Assembly: GCA_032358255.1 (NCBI GenBank)
Contig: JAULBX010022186.1
Span: 124,001 to 188,000, forward strand
Reading direction: 5' to 3'
DNA: 64,000 bases
From: Heterotrichella gracilis
Taxonomy: Eukaryota > Sar > Xanthophyceae > Tribonematales > Xanthonemataceae
The notes beneath the pieces were generated by a model. That model had not been told where the DNA came from and did no database searches. It saw only the letters and a list, made by a program, of their open reading frames with translations. The translations under genes and the position numbers were made by a program. Of this stretch, positions 27,051 through 35,413 are shown one piece after another (position 1 is the stretch's first letter; every line of letters starts with the position of its first letter).

Positions 27051-27548
27051 CTACAAAATGTATTTCTGAAAATTTTCTTTTGCCAGAGCATAACTATCAA
27101 AGTCAAATTCATTTCCATCGTTTATAAATTCCGCCAACTTATGATCAAAAAAATCCAAGAGCGTTTGTTTTTGCTTTGAATTCAGTATTTCTAAGTCCGA
27201 TAAAGACTTTACACTATAGGTCAGATCTGTTATCAATGGATTGTTTCCCTTGTGTTTTTCATCAAGGTCCTGTAATAAATAACAAGGCAAGTGAAAACGT
27301 TTGCCTTTTGCATCCATAAAAAAGAAGTTACTGGAATTTACTCTTTCATTATTGGTGTCGTTTAAAAACAAAGGCAGGATCTTTTCCCAACTTTCACGCT
27401 CATCTCTTAGTTTCCAGTTAATGTATACCGGATCGGTGGGTACCCTGTATTCATCCAGACAATCCGCTTCGTAAAGGCCAACCCCATCTTCAAGGTGTAC
27501 ATCTTTAAAGGCAGCGTAAATTGATGTTATAAGTTCTGCCTTTGTCAT
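27051..27548 (-). CDS. Hypothetical protein, possibly DUF6714
   Basis: 165 residues, soluble, no signal peptide. The pattern of an N-terminal IYAAF, a WEKILP motif near 55, FFFMDAKGKRFHLPCYLL near 75-92 and a C-terminal helical part resembles DUF6714 and related proteins of unknown function. The resemblance is from memory and not firm. It stands alone, with more than 90 bases on each side. Confidence 0.5.
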   Translation of the reverse strand: MTKAELITSIYAAFKDVHLEDGVGLYEADCLDEYRVPTDPVYINWKLRDERESWEKILPLFLNDTNNERVNSSNFFFMDAKGKRFHLPCYLLQDLDEKHKGNNPLITDLTYSVKSLSDLEILNSKQKQTLLDFFDHKLAEFINDGNEFDFDSYALAKENFQKYIL

Positions 27549-27703
27549 GCTTCAATAATTATTATGATTGCTTAAACGTGTTGTTTTAGTAACAATTTAC
27601 GGGCATTTTGCCTTCACAAACTTATCTATCATTATAATATAAATAGATTTAAAATTAAAATTCTTTAAACATAATACTGACATCACTGTTGCTAATTTAA
27701 GAT

Positions 27704-28519
27704 ATGAATCAAACAATTATTACCGTTGTATTTAGCTGTGTTTTAATTGGCATAAGTGTATGGCTCTATCGCCTGCAGCAAAAAAAGAGCAGCATCGAAA
27801 GAACACTCGAACAATCATTTTCTCAATTGTGGCGTGATATACTTGAAAAAGAGGTGTCGTTCTACTCAAAATTAAATGCATTTGAAAAGGATCTATTCGA
27901 AAAACGCATTCGGCTTTTCCTTGCTACAAAAACTATTGAAGGGGTTGAGACAACTATAGATGATACGATTCGGCTAATGGTTGCTGCCAGCGCTGTTATT
28001 CCTACTTTTGCTTTTCCGGATTACAATTATCCATATGTTCATTCTATACTGATCTATCCTAACAGCTTTAATGACAAATATCAAACAAATACTTTAGACA
28101 GCCCTGGAGCAAATATTTTAGGAATGATCGGCAGCAGTTCTCAGGATGGAACCGTTATACTTTCCAAACCAGATCTTGTTAAAGCATTTGATGGGCTTCC
28201 TCACAAGGAAAATGTTGGAATTCACGAATTTGTTCATTTATTAGATAAAGAAGACGGAGAAATAGACGGTATTCCAAAAATACTTGTTGATAATTCTTTT
28301 GTAGGCCCTTGGCTGATCGAATTAAAAAACGAAATAAAAAGAATAGAAAAAGGCAATTCGGATATTAATCCCTATGCGCTTACAAATAATGCTGAATTTT
28401 TGGCGGTTGTTAGTGAGTATTTTTTTAATAATCCAGAAAAATTTCAAAGAAAACACCCTGAGCTATATAGATCTCTAAGGAAAATATTTGGACAAAATAG
28501 CATTGTTATTAAACTTTAG
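27704..28519 (+). CDS. mtfA: MtfA-family zinc metallopeptidase
   Basis: 271 residues. An N-terminal membrane helix (about 5-23) is followed by the M90 peptidase fold: GIHEFVHLLD with His174, Glu175 and His178 as the HExxH site and DKEDGEIDG after it, the MtfA signature. A later Glu in NAEFLAVVSEYFF is the likely third zinc ligand. E. coli MtfA acts as an aminopeptidase and binds the Mlc repressor; that partner is not expected in this phylum. ALDH follows after 30 bases. Confidence 0.85.
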   Translation: MNQTIITVVFSCVLIGISVWLYRLQQKKSSIERTLEQSFSQLWRDILEKEVSFYSKLNAFEKDLFEKRIRLFLATKTIEGVETTIDDTIRLMVAASAVIPTFAFPDYNYPYVHSILIYPNSFNDKYQTNTLDSPGANILGMIGSSSQDGTVILSKPDLVKAFDGLPHKENVGIHEFVHLLDKEDGEIDGIPKILVDNSFVGPWLIELKNEIKRIEKGNSDINPYALTNNAEFLAVVSEYFFNNPEKFQRKHPELYRSLRKIFGQNSIVIKL

Positions 28520-28549
28520 TCTAGCCTTTAATTTGCTTAAATTTATGCT

Positions 28550-29947
28550 ATGGAAGATTCTATCTCGAGTGTTTTTGCAGCCCAGCAACAAAATAAATTT
28601 GCATTACGTAAAAGCGATGCGGAGGCTCGCATCAATAAACTGAAGATCCTAAAAAAAGGGATTGAAAGTTTTGAAGAGGAAATTTATAAGGCCCTGCAAT
28701 TTGATCTGCGCAAATGTCGTTTCGAGACAGCAGTTACAGAACTTTATTTTACCTATGTAGAAATTGATTTTGCAATTAAGCATTTGCAAAACTGGATGAA
28801 GCCAGTATCTGTATCTAAAAACTTCAGCAATTTATTTGCCGGTAATAAGATCTATTATGAGCCCAAGGGTGTTTGTCTTATTATCGCGCCGTGGAATTAC
28901 CCGTTTCAACTAGTTATGAGCCCTTTGATCTCAGCCATTGCAGCAGGCAATGCAGTTATGCTTAAACCATCTGAATTAAGCAGCGCCACTGCAGCCGTTA
29001 TCTCAAAGATGATCTCGGAATTGTTTCAACCAAATGAAATTGCCTGTTTTGAGGGTGATGCAGAGATATCGAAAAAATTTTTATCATTACCGTTCGATCA
29101 TATTTTTTTTACGGGCAGCACTACCGTTGGCAAAATAGTGATGGAAGCAGCTTCTAAAAATTTAACGTCGGTAACTTTGGAGTTAGGAGGAAAGTCTCCT
29201 GCCATTATTCACAACAGTGCCGATCTTAAAAAGGCAGCCGAAAAAATTGCCTGGGGTAAACTTGTTAATGCCGGACAAACCTGTATTGCGCCCGACTATG
29301 TTTTGATAGATGAAAAACTAGCGGACGCTTTTATTAATTTTTACAAAGCAGCGAGCGAAGCCATGTTTTTTAAAGATGGCAAAATAGACGTGGATACTTA
29401 TGGAAAGATCATCAATGTAAAACAGTTTAACCGTTTGAATAAGTTGGTGGATGACTCGGTTAATAATGGTGCAAAACTGGCTTGGGGCGGCGAGCGGGAT
29501 GAGAGTACATTAACTATTTATCCAACTGTTCTTACTCAGGTAAAAGAAGATCATGCCATCATGCAGGAAGAGATCTTTGGTCCGGTGCTACCGGTTGTTA
29601 CCTTTAAAGTAATTTCGGATGCCATAGATCTTATCAACCGTAAAAACAAACCCTTGGCTTTATATATTTTTTCAGAGGATTCTGATACTTCACAAAGGAT
29701 CATTCGCGAAACCAGTGCCGGTGGTACCTGCGTTAATGATGTTTTGGTACACATTAGCAATCCGAATCTGCCTTTTGGTGGCGTTAACAGCAGTGGGATA
29801 GGCAGTAGCCATGGTATTTTTGGTTTTAAAAATTTTTCGCACGAACGTGCAATTGTTTTTCAATCAAAATTAGGTGTAACAAAAATGATATACCCACCGT
29901 ATGATAAAAAAGGTGGACTACTTAAATGGCTGAAAAAATTGATGTAG
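28550..29947 (+). CDS. Aldehyde dehydrogenase (class 3-like)
   Basis: 465 residues. Catalytic Cys245 (NAGQTCIAPDY) and general base Glu211 (LELGGKSP) are present, along with the NAD-binding PWNYPF and FFTGSTTVGK segments. The absence of the N-terminal extra arm and the C-terminal hydrophobic/basic end (GGLLKWLKKLM) match the class 3 group that oxidises fatty or aromatic aldehydes at membranes. Probably co-transcribed with mtfA. Confidence 0.92.
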   Translation: MEDSISSVFAAQQQNKFALRKSDAEARINKLKILKKGIESFEEEIYKALQFDLRKCRFETAVTELYFTYVEIDFAIKHLQNWMKPVSVSKNFSNLFAGNKIYYEPKGVCLIIAPWNYPFQLVMSPLISAIAAGNAVMLKPSELSSATAAVISKMISELFQPNEIACFEGDAEISKKFLSLPFDHIFFTGSTTVGKIVMEAASKNLTSVTLELGGKSPAIIHNSADLKKAAEKIAWGKLVNAGQTCIAPDYVLIDEKLADAFINFYKAASEAMFFKDGKIDVDTYGKIINVKQFNRLNKLVDDSVNNGAKLAWGGERDESTLTIYPTVLTQVKEDHAIMQEEIFGPVLPVVTFKVISDAIDLINRKNKPLALYIFSEDSDTSQRIIRETSAGGTCVNDVLVHISNPNLPFGGVNSSGIGSSHGIFGFKNFSHERAIVFQSKLGVTKMIYPPYDKKGGLLKWLKKLM

Positions 29948-29976
29948 TTTATCTTTAATCGCGATCTGGAGCCAAG

Positions 29977-30627
29977 TTATTGAGTCTTCGCCAACTTTTT
30001 AATATCACTCACCTCCAACACTTTTTTATCATAACCTTTGTTTACAGCGTTGATCATCGCTTGTCCAACTTCGTTTAGCGTTAGAACTTTATTCCCAATG
30101 AATGGTGATATAATGGGAATAAGGATCTTAAAAAGTGTTTTTACATTTTTTTGGCCTTTTACAGGTTTCATAACACCAGGCCGAAAATTGTACTCTTTTT
30201 TAAATGGTAATTTCATCAGGTCGTTTTCTGTTTTGCCTTTAACACGTGCCCACATAGAGCTTCCTTTTTCGGTGCTGTCTGTTAACGCGCCCGAAACAAA
30301 GGTAAACACCATACCTGTATTTAATTTTGCCAACACTTTTGCGAAATGCAATGTAGTGTCGTAAGTGATCTTTGTATATTCATCTTCTTTCAAACCCACA
30401 GAACTAATGCCTGCACAAAAGAAACAGGCATCATAACCTTTTAATGCGGGTTCGTTTTCATCCAGCCTTAAAAAATCTTTTACTATGAGTTCTTTTAATT
30501 TTAAGTGTTTAAGATCATATGGCCTGCGGTTGACCATTAATACTTCTGTTACTTCTTTGCTATCCAAGCAATGCAGCAAAACGCCTTCGCCAACCATGCC
30601 TGTAGCTCCTGTGATAATTACTTTCAT
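29977..30627 (-). CDS. Atypical short-chain dehydrogenase / NAD(P)H-binding protein
   Basis: 216 residues. Rossmann start MKVIITGATGMVGEGVL (loop TGATGMVGEG at 6-15) followed by an acidic/basic strand-2 region (VNRRPYDL) suited to NADP. The catalytic YxxxK of classical SDRs is not evident; it resembles the NmrA/YwnB-like group. Function unknown. Convergent with the aldehyde dehydrogenase gene. Confidence 0.8.
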   Translation of the reverse strand: MKVIITGATGMVGEGVLLHCLDSKEVTEVLMVNRRPYDLKHLKLKELIVKDFLRLDENEPALKGYDACFFCAGISSVGLKEDEYTKITYDTTLHFAKVLAKLNTGMVFTFVSGALTDSTEKGSSMWARVKGKTENDLMKLPFKKEYNFRPGVMKPVKGQKNVKTLFKILIPIISPFIGNKVLTLNEVGQAMINAVNKGYDKKVLEVSDIKKLAKTQ

Positions 30628-30747
30628 TTTTTTTTGCTCAAGAATTCACTATAAAAATACGTTTTTACTTTGTTTTATTGTTTAAAAACGTATTCCTAAA
30701 CATTTAGAAGAAGTTTTTTATATAAATGTTTTTATATTTACTGTAGA

Positions 30748-33048
30748 ATGAAAATACCTGCCTTCTTACTTTTTGTGCTTATTTGTTTTGCTGGTTCGGC
30801 TCAAACTCCCGAGCAGGCAAAAAAAATAGACTCGTCGTTTGCAGTGCTTAAAACAATGAAGCAAGACACCAACCGTGTACTTTTGCTTTTTAATACCGCA
30901 ATTTTACTTAAGAGAGCAAAGCGTACCGATGAATATGTTGCCACTATGAAGGAAATGCTGGCTCTTTGCCAGAAATTAAATTATAAACAGGGTTTTATTT
31001 TTTATCACACTGATTTGGGAGTCACGCTCTTTAAATTAAACAAATTTGATGAAGCCATGGTGGCTCTTGAGGTTGCGGAAAAATATTTTATAAATAATAA
31101 GAATCAAAGCCAGTTGGCTATAGTATATGGCACAATGGGAAATATATATTATCAGCGAGATCTCTTCCCAAAGTCACTCGAATATTTTTTAAAGGCTTTT
31201 AAAATATATGAGTCTCTGGGCTTGAAGAAATCCATAGCCGGATACGCGGGTAATATCGGCGCCATCTATAATGCAACGGGCAATAATATCAAAGCTCTGG
31301 AATTTTACAACAAAGCCCTGATTGTTAATAAAGAAATAAAGGCCGAACGCGGCGAGGCGCTTAATATAGTTTGTATTGGCAATGTTTATTCAGATAAAAA
31401 AGAATATACTTTGGCTTTAGAGTATTTTGAAAAAGCAATGATCATTAATAAAAAGCTTGGAGATAAAGAATATCTCGCTAACAACTATGAGACCATTGGT
31501 GCTTTAAAGTTAAAACTTAAGCAATACGAATCTGCACTGGAAAACTTAAAACTGGCCAGGGATCTGCATCAGGAGCTAAAAAACGACAAGGGTTTATCCT
31601 ATGCATATAATATCATGGGCGATGTTTATTACGAGCTTAAAGATTATGCCGCGGCAGAAAAGATGCAATTACTGGCGCTGGATTTTGCCAACAGATCTAA
31701 AACTTTAAACTTAAAAAAAGAAGTGCATAAGAGTTTATCAACTTTGTATAATGAGACGGGACAGTATAAATTAAGCCTGGAAAACTATAAGGAGAGTGTT
31801 AGGATAAAAGATTCTTTATTTAGTGTTTCCAATGAAAAAGAACTTTTACAACGGCAAATTGAATTTGATTTCGAAAAAAAAGAGGCCTTAACAAAAGCAG
31901 AATTCATAAAACAACAGTCTTTGAACCAGGTTGAGATCGAAAAACGTAAACAAGCTATAATTTTACTTGAAAAAGATAATGCTTTGAGGAAATTAGATCT
32001 CACGCAAACCAATTTGCAATTAAAGGAAAAGGAAGCCGAAAGCGAATCGCAAAAGAAACAGGTAGAGATCCTGAATAAAGATAAGCAGCTTCAGACCGTT
32101 GAGGCTCAAAAAAAAGCAAAGGAACTTGAACAACAAAAACAACTTCGTAATATTTTTATTGTTGGTGCCATATTATTGTTGGCTTTTGCAGTTTATATTT
32201 TAATGAACTTAAGTAAAAGCAAAAGAACCAATAAGATCATCGAAAAACAAAAATCCGAAGTAGAACAACAAAAGCATTTGGTAGAAGAAAAACACAAAGA
32301 AATTACAGACAGCATCAACTACGCTGAAAGAATACAGCGCAGTTTTTTAGCGACTAAAGAAACACTGGATGAGAATTTGGAGGATTATTTTATCTTCTTT
32401 AAACCAAAAGATGTAGTAAGCGGTGATTTTTATTGGGCCGGTAGATTAAACAATGGTAATTTTGCTTTGGTTACGGCTGATAGCACAGGACATGGGGTGC
32501 CGGGTGCTATTATGAGCTTATTGAATATTACCAGTCTTGAGAAAGCGATTGAGCACCATAACCAGCCTGCTGAGATATTTAACACCACCCGCCAAACTAT
32601 TATTAAGCGCTTAAGTAAAGACGGAAGTAAAGAAGGAGGGAAGGATGGCATGGATGCCAGTTTAACAGTTTACGATTTTAAGAATAAAAAACTATTTACT
32701 TCTGCCGCAAACAATCCTATTTGGCTGGTGCGAGGAAACAAGGCCATTGAAATTGCATGTGATAAAATGCCGCTTGGTAAACACGATCTGCAACATATTT
32801 CTTTTTCGCAGGAGGAGATCGAATTACAGGAAGGCGATGTTGTTTATACCTTAACGGATGGTTTTGCCGATCAGTTTGGTGGTCCAAAAGGCAAAAAGTT
32901 CATGAGCAAAAAATTACGGGAATTGCTGGCCGCCAATGCCGGTTTGCCCATGCAAAAACAAAAAGAACTTTTGCAGAATACTTTTCTGGAATGGATCGGC
33001 AGCCTTGAGCAGGTGGATGATGTAACGTTAATTGGCGTTAGGATTTAA
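30748..33048 (+). CDS. TPR-SpoIIE (PP2C-type) phosphatase, membrane-anchored
   Basis: 766 residues. Signal peptide (1-18), TPR repeats (about 80-345), coiled coil (about 360-465), membrane helix at 469-488, second coiled coil, then a SpoIIE phosphatase domain (about 545-766) with SGDFYWA (558-564) and ADSTGHGVPGA (577-587), whose Asp residues bind the metal pair. The periplasmic TPR sensor controlling a cytoplasmic Ser/Thr phosphatase is a Bacteroidota theme; the target is likely an anti-anti-sigma-like protein, but none is in the window. A coiled-coil DSINYAERIQ linker before the phosphatase is typical of the group. Confidence 0.9.
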   Translation: MKIPAFLLFVLICFAGSAQTPEQAKKIDSSFAVLKTMKQDTNRVLLLFNTAILLKRAKRTDEYVATMKEMLALCQKLNYKQGFIFYHTDLGVTLFKLNKFDEAMVALEVAEKYFINNKNQSQLAIVYGTMGNIYYQRDLFPKSLEYFLKAFKIYESLGLKKSIAGYAGNIGAIYNATGNNIKALEFYNKALIVNKEIKAERGEALNIVCIGNVYSDKKEYTLALEYFEKAMIINKKLGDKEYLANNYETIGALKLKLKQYESALENLKLARDLHQELKNDKGLSYAYNIMGDVYYELKDYAAAEKMQLLALDFANRSKTLNLKKEVHKSLSTLYNETGQYKLSLENYKESVRIKDSLFSVSNEKELLQRQIEFDFEKKEALTKAEFIKQQSLNQVEIEKRKQAIILLEKDNALRKLDLTQTNLQLKEKEAESESQKKQVEILNKDKQLQTVEAQKKAKELEQQKQLRNIFIVGAILLLAFAVYILMNLSKSKRTNKIIEKQKSEVEQQKHLVEEKHKEITDSINYAERIQRSFLATKETLDENLEDYFIFFKPKDVVSGDFYWAGRLNNGNFALVTADSTGHGVPGAIMSLLNITSLEKAIEHHNQPAEIFNTTRQTIIKRLSKDGSKEGGKDGMDASLTVYDFKNKKLFTSAANNPIWLVRGNKAIEIACDKMPLGKHDLQHISFSQEEIELQEGDVVYTLTDGFADQFGGPKGKKFMSKKLRELLAANAGLPMQKQKELLQNTFLEWIGSLEQVDDVTLIGVRI

Positions 33049-33072
33049 AATATTAGGCAGTTTGTTTTAATA

Positions 33073-33567
33073 CTAGTGCGGCAATTTCTCTTTTAAATAA
33101 CCATACATCCATGTGCCGAAAACAGCACTTAAAAATGTTACAATAACCACAGTTAATCCACTGCCTATTTGCGCAAATAAAGGCCCGGGACAAGCACCGG
33201 TTAGCGCCCAGCCAAAACCAAATATTAAACCACCATAGATCTGTCCTTTATTAAATTTTTTTGGTTCGATCTTAATTTCATCTCCCGAAATGGTTTTTAT
33301 TTTAAAACGTTTAATAATGAAAACAGATATGACGCCAACTACAACCGCTGTTCCAATAACGCCGTACATATGAAAGGAATGGAAACGAAACATCTCTTGT
33401 ATCCTGAACCAACTTATTATTTCGGCCTTTACAAAAACGATACCGAAAAAAATACCTACCACAAGAAACTTTAGATTCTTAACTAAGCTGAATTCATTGG
33501 TAGAATTATTTTCCTTTACGGATTTAAATTCATCGGATACTTCTTGTGTAATACTATTCTTAGTCAT
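33073..33567 (-). CDS. YeeE/YedE-family transporter half, DUF6691-like
   Basis: 164 residues with four hydrophobic segments. The GGLIFGFGWALTGACPGP segment carries the conserved cysteine of the thiosulfate-channel family YeeE/YedE, C-terminal half. A single base separates its ATG (33567) from the stop of the preceding half-gene at 33569. Together they would form the equivalent of a one-piece YeeE. Predicted to move thiosulfate or another reduced sulfur compound inward. Confidence 0.8.
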   Translation of the reverse strand: MTKNSITQEVSDEFKSVKENNSTNEFSLVKNLKFLVVGIFFGIVFVKAEIISWFRIQEMFRFHSFHMYGVIGTAVVVGVISVFIIKRFKIKTISGDEIKIEPKKFNKGQIYGGLIFGFGWALTGACPGPLFAQIGSGLTVVIVTFLSAVFGTWMYGYLKEKLPH

Positions 33568-33568
33568 A

Positions 33569-34132
33569 TTAAAAGTTTAAAATTAGAGGTAATACAAACC
33601 AGGTAACAAAAATGCCGCCAGCCATAAAGCAAATGGTTGCAATTAATGAAGGGAGTTGTAAATTAGAAAGTCCCATAATGGAATGCCCACTGGTGCAACC
33701 TCCCGCATATCGGGTGCCAAAACCAACAAGGAATCCTCCTACAACAATAAAGATAAAACCTCGCAGCGTTAAAATACTTTCCCAACTAAAAATGTCAGTA
33801 GGCGCAATGTGCGCAAAGTCGTTTACATTATTTTGCTGTAAAACTGCTTTAGTTTTTTCGGCAATAACGATCGGGTTTGGATCTTTTAAAAAAGCATTCG
33901 CAAGAATGGCACCAATTAAAACGCCGGTAACAAAAAATAAATTCCAGGCTTCCTTTTTCCAGTTGTATTTAAAATAGCTAATGTTAGAAGGGAAACAAGC
34001 TGCGCAAATGTGACGCAGCGAAGATGAAATACCAAAGGTTTTATTTCCCAGTATTAATAATGTTGGAACCGTTAAGCCTATCAAAGCTCCGGCAACATAC
34101 CAGGCCCAGGGTTGTTTTATAAATTCAAGCAT
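33569..34132 (-). CDS. YeeE/YedE-family transporter half
   Basis: 187 residues, membrane protein. FGTRYAGGCTSGHSIMGLSNLQ is the N-half cysteine motif of YeeE/YedE proteins. It is expressed first, then the 33073-33567 partner. A cytoplasmic HICAACFP pair of cysteines near residue 41 is unusual and may take part in sulfur relay. Substrate inferred from the family. Confidence 0.82.
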   Translation of the reverse strand: MLEFIKQPWAWYVAGALIGLTVPTLLILGNKTFGISSSLRHICAACFPSNISYFKYNWKKEAWNLFFVTGVLIGAILANAFLKDPNPIVIAEKTKAVLQQNNVNDFAHIAPTDIFSWESILTLRGFIFIVVGGFLVGFGTRYAGGCTSGHSIMGLSNLQLPSLIATICFMAGGIFVTWFVLPLILNF

Positions 34133-34249
34133 TTTAGTTTATTAATGAGTTTGTAAAATTATATTTATCCTGCGTATTTATAAAGGAAGTGATGAAAAGG
34201 AGGTGTTGTGTATCTATGGGTTGTTTTTCATTAATCTGTTGTGTTTAAA

Positions 34250-34891
34250 TTATTTACAATACTCTGTGGACCTGTATCTCCAATTTATCTCTTTTAAATC
34301 GGTTGTTTCATAAGTCATTTCGCCTTCTTTATTAAACGATTGGGCTTTAATTGGACAGTCATTTTCATAGTAAATCTTTCGCGATAGAATATGTCCACGA
34401 TTGTAATAAACACCTTCACCGTTCAATTTTCCATCGATATAATTTTCTTCCATAATAACATCGCCCGTTTCTAAATCATAGCCCGTGGATTTACCAATAC
34501 ATACTCCCATGTTGTAAGTCATAATTAACGATAATTTTCCATTTTCATATGTTTTTGATTTCCCATGAAGTTTCCCTTTTTTTAGTCTCATATAAGTAAC
34601 CGTGCCAAATTCCCAATTATATGAAATTATTTCTTTTCTATTTTTTTGATCAAATAGAATTTTTCCATCTTCAGAATAGGCCTTAAAGAAAATTGGCATG
34701 CTATCTTTTCTCATGATCATTTCTGATTTTAAAATCCCAGAATGAAAGTAAACTGTTTCGTATATTTTATTTTTTTTGAAATAAGCCTTAGATTTTAAAA
34801 CTGTGTCTGGATAATATGTCCTTATTGTATCGGTCTGACAATGTAATTTTATTGATAGAAATACAAGTAAGATGTAAATTACTGCTTTCAT
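34250..34891 (-). CDS. Secreted MORN-like repeat protein (YwqK-type)
   Basis: 213 residues: signal peptide (about 1-18) then repeated units of the type YFHSGILKSE, KKGKLHGKSKTYENGK, YIDGKLNGEGVYYNRG, ENDCPIKAQSFNKEG. These are MORN-variant repeats as found in proteins often labelled YwqK family antitoxin, a label with little functional support. Starts three bases after the 144-residue membrane protein gene, so the two are co-transcribed. Confidence 0.7.
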   Translation of the reverse strand: MKAVIYILLVFLSIKLHCQTDTIRTYYPDTVLKSKAYFKKNKIYETVYFHSGILKSEMIMRKDSMPIFFKAYSEDGKILFDQKNRKEIISYNWEFGTVTYMRLKKGKLHGKSKTYENGKLSLIMTYNMGVCIGKSTGYDLETGDVIMEENYIDGKLNGEGVYYNRGHILSRKIYYENDCPIKAQSFNKEGEMTYETTDLKEINWRYRSTEYCK

Positions 34892-34894
34892 AAT

Positions 34895-35329
34895 CTAACT
34901 AAATATGGCTGTGCCAATTTTGCCAATTCCGAGTAAAACGCAAATAACAAGGAAAACTGCTACAATAAAGCAACCAATTTTTGCTAAATCCTCTTTTAAT
35001 TTTGAAAATTTATATGGTGCTTCAGGAGCAGGTTTTAGTCTTGTTCCTGCAATTGGTTGAATATAATGTAGGAAGGTATCACCATTTTCATCAATCCACG
35101 CAGCATCTTGATCAAAAGGAATAATAGTTTTTTCTTTATCAGCTATTATGTTTTCGCAATTAAGTGATGCCTGAAGTAATTCAGCAGCGTAAATTTGCAA
35201 TCCGGACTTATTTGCTTTTATAAATGATTCGTCGGAACTACCACCATATTGATAAATACCGAAAATAGCATCAGCTTGATTCTCTGCGATGAGATTTTCT
35301 GCAACTATTTTCAACTCTTCATCTGTCAT
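34895..35329 (-). CDS. Hypothetical protein with a C-terminal membrane anchor
   Basis: 144 residues, not recognised. Soluble acidic N-terminal part, then one hydrophobic segment at about 119-140 (IGCFIVAVFLVICVLLGIG). No signal peptide. Adjacent (three bases) to the MORN-repeat gene and separated from the SMC operon by a terminator. Possible immunity-like or tail-anchored protein; no evidence beyond topology. Confidence 0.55.
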   Translation of the reverse strand: MTDEELKIVAENLIAENQADAIFGIYQYGGSSDESFIKANKSGLQIYAAELLQASLNCENIIADKEKTIIPFDQDAAWIDENGDTFLHYIQPIAGTRLKPAPEAPYKFSKLKEDLAKIGCFIVAVFLVICVLLGIGKIGTAIFS

Positions 35330-35349
35330 TTTTTGTTTTACTTTATTAA

Positions 35350-35390
35350 TAAAAAACCATCCTCATTTTTAAGTTCTAAGGATGGTCTTT
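35350..35390. terminator. Bidirectional terminator after the SMC operon
   Basis: ACCATCCT (35356-35363) pairs with AGGATGGT (35379-35386), with an A run on the left and T run on the right, so it works in both directions. It ends the mksFEB operon right after its third gene. Confidence 0.85.
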
Positions 35391-35413
35391 TTTAAATTAT
35401 TAATTAATATTTA

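Noticed and set aside
34250-34891. Calling the MORN-repeat protein an antitoxin
   Set aside because: The label YwqK antitoxin rests on annotation habit; this protein has a signal peptide and no toxin is recognisable beside it.
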